Of a stretch of 64,000 nucleotides of DNA, positions 42,348 through 52,228 are shown one piece after another. The stretch covers positions 15,407,501 through 15,471,500 of the forward strand of contig BSBM01000440.1 in assembly GCA_027924585.1 (NCBI GenBank). Direction: 5' to 3'. The notes beneath the pieces were generated by a model. The model was not told where the DNA came from and ran no database searches. It saw only the letters and a program-made list of their open reading frames with translations. Source of the stretch: Larix kaempferi. Taxonomy: Eukaryota > Streptophyta > Pinopsida > Pinales > Pinaceae. Both the position numbers and the translations under genes were made by a program. Every line of letters starts with the position of its first letter. Position 1 is the stretch's first letter.

Positions 42348-44947
42348 TTGTTGCTATGATCTAGCACCTTCTATTGCTTTCAAACAATATTTTGTCATTT
42401 GGGAATTGATTATTTCTTGTAGATTTGCTTTCTATCTGGTAGCCATTAGGTTTCTCTTCACATCTGGGCATATTTTTGTAGTTTTTTATTTCTAACCCTA
42501 ACCTTGTTGTGTAGATTTCTGCAGAATTTTTTTAAGGGTTTCTTGATGTTGTTTTTGTAGATCTATATGATTTGCTGATTCTCCTCAAGGAGATCTATCT
42601 TATGGTTGTCAAAACGACAATTTTTGACCAAGTTTGGTAGACTTTGTGCAGGTTTCCGTCTTCGGCAGATTCGAAACTGTTTTCAATGTCCTGACTCGGT
42701 CAATTTTTATCGGAAATTTTATTATAACCTATTTTTGGAACTGGAAAAGCTGTTATGTATCCATCTAAGCAGACATAACAGAATTCTGGGCCTTCCGGTT
42801 TCCAAAACGACAACTTTCATCCAAGTTTGGTAGACTTTGTGCAGGTTTCTGTCTTCGGTAGATTCAACACTGTTTTCGGCCTCATAACTCAGTCAATTTT
42901 TATCAAAATTGTTATTATGACCTGTTTTTGGAACTGGAAAAGCTGTTCTGGATCCACTTTCGCGACCAAAACAGAATTCTGGGCAAATATGAGCACTCAA
43001 TCCAAGGGTTGTAAGTAAAAGTTTATCTTTCCTTTAATGTTTTTCTAACTATGTTTTTTGTAGATTCAGATCAGTACGGTAAAGTATATAAGGTTTTTGT
43101 TATTCATCTTTTTGCATTTAGGTTTTGCTTCTAATCATGTTTACTAAGAGATTACTTCTTTTTCTTGGTATATATTTGTCTAACATTTTTATATGGAAAC
43201 TTTGACATCTTTTAAGGGCATGGATCTCTAGTATTTTGTCATGATGATAGCTATAAGCCATTTAATGCTTAATATGTTAACAAGATACTTAATAACTAAT
43301 TTGTTCTTTTTGATCATATTTAATCATGTTGATTTCTAATCATGTCATGTTTATAAAATCGATTTTATAAAAACAATCTCATATGTGTTATCTTTTGATC
43401 ATTATTTGCTTTATTTATATGTTATTGCTGACCTTTGTGTAAAAGCAATTTCATTATTTTATAAGTAATATCTTTATGATCATTATCTGCTATTGCTAAT
43501 TAGTTTCTTGAGTAAAATCAATTTTTTGAATCTATGTGATATCATATTTTTTGACCTGTCATAAGTTCTTTAATTGGGATATAGCTTCTTTCTCATGTAT
43601 TACATAGATTGTATCTAGTTCTTGTGTTATTTGTCTCTAACATTCCTATACAGAAACATTGACATGTGTTGTTTGTCTCTAACGTTCATATATGGAAGCA
43701 TTGACATTTCTAGGGCATTTCATCTCTTGCATATTTACATAGTGTTAACAAGAAATGAACCCATGATTAAGACCTTTAGTGACTTGTCATTTCATAATTT
43801 TTTCTATGTGATATCGTGAGTTGATCATAATTTGCTATATGTTGATCATATTAAACATTTTGATTTATATATCATGTCATGTTTATTTCGATCATCTTTT
43901 ACTCAATATTTATATGGCTTTGAGTAATCTTATAATCTTGAACTATTTATCATGAGCACCTTGTTATTGTTGCAATGAGATTTCTATTCTTATGATTGCA
44001 GAGGTTATCTTGCTCCTACTTGTCTCTAACGTTCCTATATGGAAACATTGACATTTCTAGGGCATTAATCTCTTGTATATTAACATCATACTAATAAGAA
44101 ATGCACATATGCTTCAGATTAGTTACTTGATGACTAAATTTTATATATTTAAGTGAAATCTTGGGCTCACTATTTATATGTTGTGGCTGACACTTAATGT
44201 GTAAAAGTAACTTCATTTTCCTTAATGAGCAAGTTAATCTTTTATTTGATCATATTATATTGCCATCTTTTATATGATGTTTGCTTACCTTTGGTGTATA
44301 AGCATTTTCATTTATGTATGAGCACCTTTATTTTATGATCTTTATATGCTTTAATCTTGAAAGTTCTTGTGCAGATATGTTCTTTGTTTAAGCTTTCATC
44401 TTATTCCAGAAATATTGAAGCACCATCTTCTACTGTTAAAGTCATGATGTTCATCTGTATGATATGATTTTCGATGTGTAGACCATTGGGGTCTTGTTCC
44501 TTCGATGTTTGAGGTCTTCTACATATATTTATATTGCACCTTTATTGGAAGAATGTCTGCTATCTACATGCGTATTGGCCATCTGGATATCTTTGTACTT
44601 TGTTGTGGTGTTCTTAGCCACATGTTCTGTTGTATCAACTGTCAGAAGGTATCTGTACACTGGTGTGGATGTTATATCAGAGTTCTTCAGCTATTAGTTA
44701 TGGTTGTGATGATTCTTGTGGTGATATGGGCTCCTTGCTGTTGGATTGTGTCACATGTTTATTCCATCAACAACCTGGTTTGAGTGCACTTTCATGATCC
44801 AGTGAGACGCGATTGTTTTTCATCAAATTCCATCAGCCGAAGTGTTCTTCTTATTTGTAGCTTTGGTTCTTTTGGAAGTTGTCATCAAGGGGGGGCAGTG
44901 ATGACTCCTTCCTTCCTTGCTAGTAGGATTTTCTCCCAACCATTATT
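42348..44947 (+). other. Non-coding interior of LARD-A
   Basis: 2.6 kb, AT-rich. It holds a ~193-bp tandem duplication (42601-42990) and four dispersed copies of a 'tgtctctaacgttcctatat' plus 'ggaaacattgacatttctag' phrase (43180, 43632, 43674 and 44023). Short plus frames (for example 44494-44783) have no retroviral motif. Conserved secondary structure for packaging may exist but cannot be judged from one copy. Confidence 0.75.
42601..42990. repeat. ~193-bp tandem duplication in LARD-A
   Basis: 'agtttggtagactttgtgca' at 42631 recurs at 42824. The copies also share 'caaaacgaca', 'tttttggaactggaaaagct' and 'acagaattctgggc'. Confidence 0.9.
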
Positions 44948-45186
44948 AAGGGGGAGTGTTGGAATATTTTATATTCCTTGGTGTTGAGATATTGTAACTT
45001 TTAAGAATATTATATTTGTACTTTATTATTTTGGAGATGGGGGCAGTGATGACTCCTTCCTTCCTTGCTAGTAGGGTTTTCTCCCAACCATTATTAAGGG
45101 GGAGTGTTGGAATATTTTATATTCCTTGTTGTTGAGATATTGTAACTTCTAAGAATATTATATTTGTCCTTTATTATTCTGGAGAT
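44891..45186. repeat. 148-bp tandem duplication spanning the LARD-A / Copia-D junction
   Basis: 44891-45038 and 45039-45186 are nearly identical. Each copy holds the end of the LARD-A interior, its PPT, the first 25 bases of its LTR and the first ~57 bases of the Copia-D LTR. The duplication therefore happened after Copia-D had inserted. Confidence 0.9.
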
Positions 45187-45721
45187 GTTTCATTCCTCCG
45201 AGGAGACCCTATTGTATTTCCGGAGATGTTTTATTCCTCCGTGGAACATGTGGTAACTTGGGTTGTTAGACTTCCCTAGTGGGGTCGTCCCTATATGATT
45301 CATGTGGGTTAAAGGGTTATTAGACCACCCTAGTGGGGTCAGCCTTGTCACATTATGTTAAGTGGTTAAGTTGGGTCCGACCTAGTTAGTGTAAAAGTCA
45401 AGTTGGAATTGTGTATAAATAGAGGAGGTGTGTTCCTCATTTAACACACATTCACTCACTTGTGATTGGTACATAGGTGAGAGAGAGATCTGCTATGGAG
45501 GAGAAGGAGCTCATGTTTGGGGATTACATATTTGTATTTTGTGGTCATCTATATTGAGGAAGCTTTGCTGGGTTTTCTACACCATGAGGGTTTCCTAGGA
45601 TAAATTGTGTCTCTTGTGTTTATGCTGTGCTTGTTGTTCTTTCAGTGATCTTGTATATGCTATTATTGTGAAATGGAATGTAATACTGATGTTATCTATA
45701 TTAGCATATTGAATCTTAACA
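45130..45721 (+). repeat. 5' LTR of Copia-D
   Basis: 592 bp. TATA box TATAAATA at 45414-45421. A short internal near-duplication, 'ggagatgtttcattcctccg' and 'ggagatgttttattcctccg', lies at 45181 and 45222. Confidence 0.92.
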
Positions 45722-45733
45722 TGGTATCAGAGC
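45722..45733 (+). other. Primer-binding site of Copia-D
   Basis: TGGTATCAGAGC, perfect initiator tRNA-Met type, immediately after the LTR. Confidence 0.93.
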
Positions 45734-46909
45734 TATCCTGAAGGAAGGAAATGTATGGCACTTACGACACTTGTCTCACTTGTGACAATTTGCAAGTTAG
45801 GGTTTTGTATAGCAAAAACCAGTCATCGTGGAACTTTCTCTATAAATCCATTTTGGCGAAGGTTCAAGATCTGAAACTTCTACAAGTCATAGATAAAATC
45901 TCCCTATACCTTGTGTTCAAAGTAAATCCTCATATTCGTTGTACTTTGTGAGATATGATTAGTACAAGTTAGGGTTTCTGTCTCTTCTAGATCTCAGTCA
46001 TAAACAAGTGACCTAGGAAAAAAGGTCATATCTAGGGCTAGAAAGCTCCAAATGAAATTTTGTAAAAAGTGACAGGTAGGGTACGGAATTTAGTTTCACA
46101 GGTCCTCTTTTTAGTGGCCGAAGTTGAAACAGTGACACGTGGAACTCCTTACAAGTTCTCTCTCTTGTTTCATCCCATAAACAGGTCATGTTGTGACAAT
46201 TGGCATAAATCTCTCTCAGAGAATCCATTTGAGGTCAAATCTGTGGGGTTGGAAATATAATAGGTAAGGATACTACAGGCCGAAGTTTCAGATCCTATAG
46301 ATCCAAAATTTCCGAGTTACACCAGAAACAATAAGGCACATATTTATGTGAAATAGAATTGGATTTTGAGCATTCTCATTTTTGGCTAATCACTACTGCG
46401 GGTAATTCAGGTTTCAGAGAAAGTTGGAATTTTTGGAATATGAGACCACGGTTGGATGCTCCTCATCAAAATAAAAATTTAGAGACCAAGATCAATTTTT
46501 TTGGTTGGGAAGAAGGTCGGGCTTGATCAAACTCCAATTTGGGATTTTGATTGGAAAGGTGGAAAATCAGGGCTTCTGCAAAAGTTGGAATTTTTGGAAT
46601 CTAAGACCAAGGCTAGAAGCTCCATAGAAAAATCAAAGTTTAGAGCACAAGATCGAACCTTTTGGTTGGGAAGAAGACCGAGCTTTATCAAACCCTAGTT
46701 TGAGATCCTGTCCAGAAGATCCAGAAGTTTCAAAGGCAATTTTGAGGGGTCAAATTTTGGAGACTTCAATATTGAAGTATGCCAGTTTGATCAACTTAGC
46801 AAGGCACATATTTTCGTCCTTTCAGAAGTTTGAAATTCAAAGTTTGAATTTTTAGGGTTTCTCTGACAAACTCTAATCCAACTCCAGATCCAGTTTCAGC
46901 AAGTCAAAG
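45734..46909 (+). promoter_or_regulatory. Copia-D leader
   Basis: About 1.2 kb without coding motifs. Several 'agaccaaggctagaagctcc'-like and 'ttttggttgggaagaag' phrases repeat at 46440-46520 and 46600-46690. This is longer than the Copia-II leader, partly through this duplication. Confidence 0.5.
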
Positions 46910-47030
46910 TGGATTGGGTTAATCCTAGAAGAGAATGAATTGGACACCTGCATAAGTGAAGAAGTTCCAGTTCCAGAGGGAGATGAGGCTAAGGCCTTAC
47001 ATAAGAAGACAACAAGCAATCCTAACAGGT
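46910..47030 (+). pseudogene. Copia-D gag fragment
   Basis: About 40 codons reading W-I-G-L-I-L-E-E-N-E-L-D-T-C, then A-L-H-K-K. This is nearly identical to Copia-II gag residues 30-60, which ties the two elements together. It is cut off sharply: a GTATGA follows at 47029 and no further gag, protease or integrase is recognisable until 48.2 kb. Confidence 0.85.
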
Positions 47031-48239
47031 ATGACTTGAGGAAATACAAGTACGTTTTGAAATCTGATTCTTGATTAAGTTCATAATATGTTTGTCTTCT
47101 TGTTTATGAGGTTAGTACAATTATGATTGTTTGATAATGAATGCATGTGAGTGATAGAAGACATTCATTGATTAGGTTTATGACACCTATGATTGTACTA
47201 ATGTACTTGTAGTGTTGTATGAGGATAATGTTGTCTGCTAACAAGATACAAGTACATCAAGAAAGACAAATCAAGTTCTATGACCATGATGACATAAAGA
47301 CAAAGACTCATCCATAATATTTGATCACATAGAAGCTCTACTTACGAGGTATGTATGACTTTGTTCTACTATGCTTAACCTATGAGATATGCAGGTTCTA
47401 GCACAAGGTCTCTAAATCATTGAAGAGAACAAAGAAGATATTGTTTGGGTATGTTAAGACATAACCAAACTTGATAATACAGGTATGTTTTCCTATATCA
47501 AGTTAGAATCCTACTTTGTGTTAGGATCTTAGGTAAGTATACCTATGTATGAAATGAACATGACCAAACATACTTAAGATTATTTAGAATCATAATGTTT
47601 TGATAGTATTGAGACTATACTAATGAATGTATGATTATGTATGAGATCACGAGGATGACACTAGTGCACACTTGAGCATGCATAGTGGTCCAGGATGGAT
47701 ATAAGTTCAAAGACTTATAATCATGATGCTATCATAGAGATCAAGCGGGAGGCAACCACAAAAACATAAAAGATAAGTATTTGAGTTGTTATTTGAATTA
47801 CTGAATAGTCAATGATATTGCTCGTAATAGTTGTATGCATATTTGTATTCCTAGAATATATCATGCATAGTTTAAGCATTCATATAGCATTGAACAATAT
47901 AATATTCATATGATGGGTAAGTTGGACAAACATTCCATTTTTGCTTGTCTAGAATGAAACCTCTTTGCTGACATGCTGAGAGCTGTGCACACTCTTGATA
48001 GTATGTTCTGGTAGAGATGGAAGGCATCTAGATAGCCACTGTATGCATACAAGATATCGAAAAGTGTTGTGCCAAAATAATTGGTCAAGATAGTTGCATA
48101 ACTATGTGAATCATATCAGTATGCATAATAGGTCATTGAAATGTCAACATGATTTGATGATTATGAAGTATTACTAATCATGTAATTAACTTTGATTTGT
48201 AGGAAAGATGATGAAGAATGATGAACACCAAACAAGTGA
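47031..48239 (+). other. Unidentified segment in place of gag/protease/integrase
   Basis: AT-rich, with no motif in any frame. A stem-like pair TTAGTACAATTATG (about 47113) and ATGATTGTACTAA (about 47190) are inverted relative to each other. The segment either replaced the missing coding part or is its fully decayed remnant. Confidence 0.4.
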
Positions 48240-48960
48240 TGGATGTTCAGCAAGAAGACTTACAAATCAAACATACTACAGAAGGCTCGTGGCTAGAAGA
48301 TTCTCTTAGAAAGAGGAAGAGGATCATGATGAGATGTTTGCTCCAAGTGGCTAGATAAGACCATTCTCTTAATGGTGTAATTGAAGAAGAAGTACGAATC
48401 GAGAAAACTCCTAGGATTCAATTGAAGAAAGCTCTGTACGGATACCTAGGATCGATAGTCATTTGATGAGCTTAATGATAACCATGGGTGATGCGGATTT
48501 CAACCTTTGATACAAGGTTGAAGATGGTGTCTATATACATATGACATTATTCTCTTAGATGGATGCAAGAAGGAACTCACCACAGAGTTCGAATGATCTT
48601 GAGGCTCATATCAGTAGACCCATATGACGAGAGATGGCATGGATAGATATGCAGAAGATCACTCAATGCAGAGCATGAATGATTTTCAGTCACAGAGAAA
48701 TAATTGATAGCTTCTTGACAAGATTGGACTTTACCAAAAGTAAAGTTGATCCTAACCTTTACCTTAAGGTTATGGATGATGAACCTATTATATTGTTTCT
48801 ATATGTGGATGATCTATTTCTGACAGGGAATGAGAAACAGATCATGGAAAGCAAGAAGAAGCTAGCTACAAAGTTTGAGATGAAAGATCTCAGATTGATG
48901 CATTACTTCCTAGGTCTGGAAGTATAGCAAGGCCTAGAAGGAATCTTTCTCGACCAGGGA
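48240..48960 (+). pseudogene. Copia-D reverse transcriptase remnant
   Basis: The beginning is fragmentary: R-R-L-V-A-R-R-F-S near 48284, where the family has A-R-L-V-A-R-G-F-S, and K-K-A-L-Y-G near 48427. The clean stretch 48679-48927 holds F-T-K-S-K-V-D-P-N-L-Y, the intact catalytic Y-V-D-D (48802-48813), and M-H-Y-F-L-G-L-E-V. Indels of tens of bases separate the pieces. It is the same subfamily as the Copia-II RT, with matching residues around Y-V-D-D-L-F. Confidence 0.88.
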
Positions 48961-49735
48961 AAGTATTTGATATGTTGGAATGCAAATCCATGGCCACTCC
49001 CATGGATTCCAACTTGAAGCTGTTAGTTGATGACTCATCAGAGTTAGTGGATGTGACTTTGTACAGATAGATTATTGGGTCATTGATGTATCTGACGAAT
49101 ACCAGGCCAGATATATGCTTTGCTGTGAACACCTTGAGTCAGTATCTAGTGGAACCTAGATGAGTTCACCTGATAGCTGCAAAGCATGTGATGAGGTACC
49201 TAAAGGGTACGATAGGCTTTGGTCTATGTTTTCTTGGAGATCATGACTTCAGATTGTATGGATACACAGATGTTGATTGGGCAGGAAGTGTATCAGACAG
49301 GAAGAGCACATCGGGTGGATGTTATTGTCTGCCATGATCTCGTGTTTTAGCAGGAAGCAGTCTAGTGTGGCTCTCAGCACAGCTGAAGCAGAATATATAG
49401 CTGCTTGCTCTGCTAGTTGTGAAGCGATATGGCTTCGAAAGTTGTTATCAGGATTGTTTGACTTAGAGATGGACCCCATTGTGATCCTGTGTGACAACCA
49501 GAGTTGTATCAAGATGACAGAAGAATCCAGTGTTCCATGATACGTCAAAGCACATAGAGATCCGATATTTCTATATATGGGATATGGTGCAGAAAGGAGC
49601 TATAAAGCTCGAGTATGTGGGAACTGACGAAAAAGTTGCTGATGTATTGACCAAACCTCTGTCTCGAGTAAAGTTTGAGTATTTCCAAGACAAGCTTGGT
49701 GTAGTTCAGAAGGACCCTCCTCAAAAGGGGGAGTG
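48961..49735 (+). pseudogene. Copia-D RNase H remnant
   Basis: Reads L-M-Y-L-T-N-T-R-P-D-I-C-F-A-V-N (about 49083), Y-T-D-V-D-W-A-G (49262), a frameshift near 49320-49335, then S-T-A-E-A-E-Y, C-D-N-Q-S and, after another shift near 49530, K-H-I-E-I-R-Y to the C-terminus Q-K-G-E (stop 49734). The C-terminal codons overlap an AAGGGGGAG polypurine sequence (49725-49733), identical to the PPT used 1.46 kb further on. Confidence 0.9.
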
Positions 49736-50020
49736 ATATGGTCGTTGATGATATTTGGATACTGGTATCGATGTGGATACCTGTATCGATGATGAGATTG
49801 CCTATATCGACAGTAAGGTTGATGATGAGGATACTTGTATTGATGTGGATAATGTATCGATGATGAGGATACTTGTATTGATGATGTGGATACTTGTATC
49901 AATGATGAAGATACATGTATTGATGATTATGAGGTTACCTGTTTCAACGATGAGGTTGATGATGAGGTTACCTGTCTCGACGATGAGGTCGATGATATCA
50001 ATGATAAGGTTGATAAGTGG
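49736..50020. repeat. GATGAT-type minisatellite, first field of the Copia-D tail
   Basis: Loose repeats of 'gatgaggatacttgtatcga', 'gatgtggatacctgtatcga' and 'gatgaggttacctgtctcga', mostly 21-45 bp apart, all directly after pol. Confidence 0.85.
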
Positions 50021-50026
50021 TACTAA

Positions 50027-50640
50027 GACTTGGTCTAGTGGACAAGGAGGGATTGTATCATCCCTGGACTTAGGTCCCTGAACAGATCTGTAGACAGTTG
50101 TCTTCGAGAAGTGGTCCCTAGTGGACGAGGAGGGATTGTATCATACCAGGAATTTGGTCCCTGAATAGATCCGTAGACAGATGTCTCCAAGAAGTGGTCC
50201 CCAGTGGATGAGAGGATTATATCATCCCAGGAATTTGGTCCCTGAATAGATTCGTAGACAGATGTCTCCTAGAAGTGGTCCCCAGTGGACGAGAGGATTG
50301 TATCATCCCAGGACTTTGGTCCCTGAATAGATACATAGACAGATGTCTCCGAGAAGTGGTCCCCAGTGGACGAGAGGATTGTATCATCCCAGGACTTTGG
50401 TCCCTGAATAGATCCATAGACATATGTATCTGAGAAGTGGTCCCCAGTGGACGAGAGGATTGTATCATCCCAGGACTTTGGTCCCTGAATAGATCCGTAG
50501 ATAGATGTCTCCGAGAAGTGGTCCCTAGTGGACGAGAGGGGATTGTATCATCCCCGGACTTCGGTCCCTGAATTGATCCATAGACATATGCCTTTGAAAA
50601 AGGGGTCCTTAGACTTTGTCTAAGTTGACGAGTGGATTGC
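50027..50640. repeat. 81-bp tandem repeat, about seven units, second field
   Basis: Units are marked by 'gaagtggtcccnagtggacg' at about 50109, 50193, 50273, 50354, 50435 and 50516, preceded by an imperfect first unit and followed by a decayed last one. Spacing is 80-84 bp, mostly 81. Because 81 is divisible by three, it leaves an apparent repetitive minus-strand frame (50217-50645), which is an artefact. Confidence 0.93.
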
Positions 50641-50699
50641 ATCATCCCTAGACATGATATGGTGTCTTAAATGGATAGGGATTGATCATCCCATAAATG

Positions 50700-51000
50700 G
50701 ATCACGTTTGTTGCAGGGTATGCTGCTACGATACTGTTGATCGGTAGATCCAGATGAAGAGGCTGTTGATCGAGAGGATCCAGATGTTGATATTGTTGAT
50801 TTAGAGATCCAGATGATGTTGTTGATAGAGAGATCCAGACTATGAGGCTATTGATCTAGAGATCTAGATGATGTTGTTGATCAGGGAGATCTATATGTTG
50901 ATGCTGTTGATCAAGAGGATCCAAATGACGATGCTATTGATCGTGAGGATCCAGATGACGATGTTGTTGATCGAGAGGATCCAGATGTTGATGTTGCTGT
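50700..51000. repeat. GTTGATCGAGAGGATCCAGAT-type repeat, third field
   Basis: About nine copies of a 24-39-bp unit containing 'gttgatcgagaggatccaga', e.g. at 50765, 50915 and 50966. It ends about 190 bp before the PPT. Confidence 0.88.
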
Positions 51001-51187
51001 GGCTATTTGGGTGCTGTAGAAGATGAAGATTCAGTACTGAAGATTTTCATGTTCCAGTATTGAAGATGTTCCAGCAACTATTTGAGTTACTGATGATGTA
51101 TGAAGAAAGCTTCCAATGATTTATAGATGTATCATGTAGTCGATGACTCCTTTCTCCTGCAGATGTTGTTATAATATCCTTCTCGTT

Positions 51188-51196
51188 AAGGGGGAG
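51188..51196 (+). other. Polypurine tract of Copia-D
   Basis: AAGGGGGAG directly before the 3' LTR, the same nonamer as in LARD-A. Confidence 0.88.
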
Positions 51197-51715
51197 TGTT
51201 GAGATATTTTAACTTCTAAGAATATTATATTTGTACTTTATTATTCTGGAGATGTTTCATTCCTCCGTGGAGACCCTATTGTATTTCTGGAGATGTTTTA
51301 TTCCTCCGTGGAACATGTGGTAACTTGGATTGTTAGAATTCCCTAGTGGGGTCGTCCCTGTATGAGTCATGTGGGTTAAAGGGTTATTAGACCACCCTAG
51401 TGGGGCCAGCCTTGTCACATTATGTTAAGTGGTTAAGTTGGGGCCGACCTAGTTAGTGTAAAAGTCAAGTTGGAGTTGTGTATAAATAGAGGAGGAGAAG
51501 GAGCTCATGTTTGGGGTTTACATATTTGTATTTTTTGGTCATCTATATTGAGGAAGCTTTGCTGGGTTTTCTACCCCATGAGGGTTTCCTAGGATAAATT
51601 CGGTCTCTTGTGTTTATGCTGTGCTTGTTGTTCTTTCAGTGATCTTGTATATGCTATTGTTGTGAAATGGAATGTAATATTGATGTTATCTATCTTAGCA
51701 TATTGAATCTTAACA
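51197..51715 (+). repeat. 3' LTR of Copia-D
   Basis: 519 bp. It lacks 73 bp present in the 5' LTR just after the TATA box (51481-51488). The deletion borders are 'gaggag'-type short repeats. Confidence 0.92.
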
Positions 51716-52228
51716 CTTGGAAGGTAATAATGTCTTTGTATTATGTTGGAAGATATCCACAATATTATGTAAAAGAGTAATACATTTATCCCATATTCAT
51801 TATGGTAAAATATACTCTTGATATTCATTATTATATAAAGAGATGTTATTATGAAAAATTATATTATCCCACATGTAATATGTGAAAGTAATTCCTCCTC
51901 ATCTCTTGGTATATAATAGAGTCAAGGGAGTCTCTCTCATTCATTCATTCGTGAATGATCCATTCATCTTTTGTGGATCATCCATTGTGGATCACATCAT
52001 GATCTTTCTATATTGTATTAGGGGTTATTGGCATTGCTCTCTCTAAGCTTGAGAGAGATATTCTGGAGATAATAGAAGTCTGCCTTCCCATGGACGTAGC
52101 CCAATTGGGTGAACCACGTATATCTGGTGTACTCTTTTCTCTTGTTCCCTTTCTGTTCTTATTTACTGTGATATGTTATTGTTTGCATAGATAGGTAAGC
52201 TAGTTTAGTTAGATCCATATCTCTGACA
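51716..52228 (+). repeat. 3' LTR of LARD-A, right part
   Basis: Continues the LTR begun at 44957-44981 after one copy of the CTTGG TSD, and ends ATCTCTGACA. Direct match to 41822-42335. Confidence 0.9.

Larger units (their letters stand above)
44982..51715 (+). mobile_element. Copia-D: Ty1/Copia element inserted in the 3' LTR of LARD-A
   Basis: TSD CTTGG is perfect (44977-44981 and 51716-51720). LTRs are TGTTGAGATATT..GAATCTTAACA: left 45130-45721 (with an extra copy of its first bases at 44982-45038 from the 148-bp duplication) and right 51197-51715. PBS TGGTATCAGAGC follows the left LTR, and PPT AAGGGGGAG precedes the right. Inside are a gag fragment (46910-47030) nearly matching Copia-II gag, RT and RNase H remnants (48240-49735), and 1.45 kb of tandem repeats. 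Protease and integrase are absent. It belongs to the same Copia lineage as Copia-II, in the opposite orientation. Confidence 0.92.
41806..52228 (+). mobile_element. LARD-A: non-coding LTR retrotransposon inserted in Gypsy-B
   Basis: 5' LTR 41806-42335 (TGTTGGAATATT..ATCTCTGACA). The 3' LTR is split by Copia-D into 44957-44981 and 51721-52228. TSD-like GGTAT and AGTAT flank it. A PBS (TGGTATGAGAGC, one mismatch to the initiator-Met site) follows the 5' LTR directly, and a PPT (AAGGGGGAG, 44948-44956) precedes the 3' LTR. The 2.6-kb interior has no gag or pol motif in any frame, only repeats. It must have been mobilised by proteins of another element. Without Copia-D it is about 3.7 kb. Confidence 0.88.

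Noticed and set aside
44494-44783. Two overlapping hydrophobic/Cys-rich plus ORFs in LARD-A
   Set aside because: They overlap each other in different frames, have no known motif, and lie in an element whose interior is otherwise non-coding.
20562-50600. Homology between the ~87-bp repeat of Copia-II and the 81-bp repeat of Copia-D (both contain 'tcatcccagga')
   Set aside because: The shared text is short and is antisense to one element and sense to the other. Only the arrangement, not the sequence, is comparable.
50217-50645. 142-codon minus-strand ORF with a repeated 27-residue unit
   Set aside because: It is created by an 81-bp tandem repeat (divisible by three) in the non-coding tail of Copia-D, on the antisense strand. 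There is no evidence for a protein.
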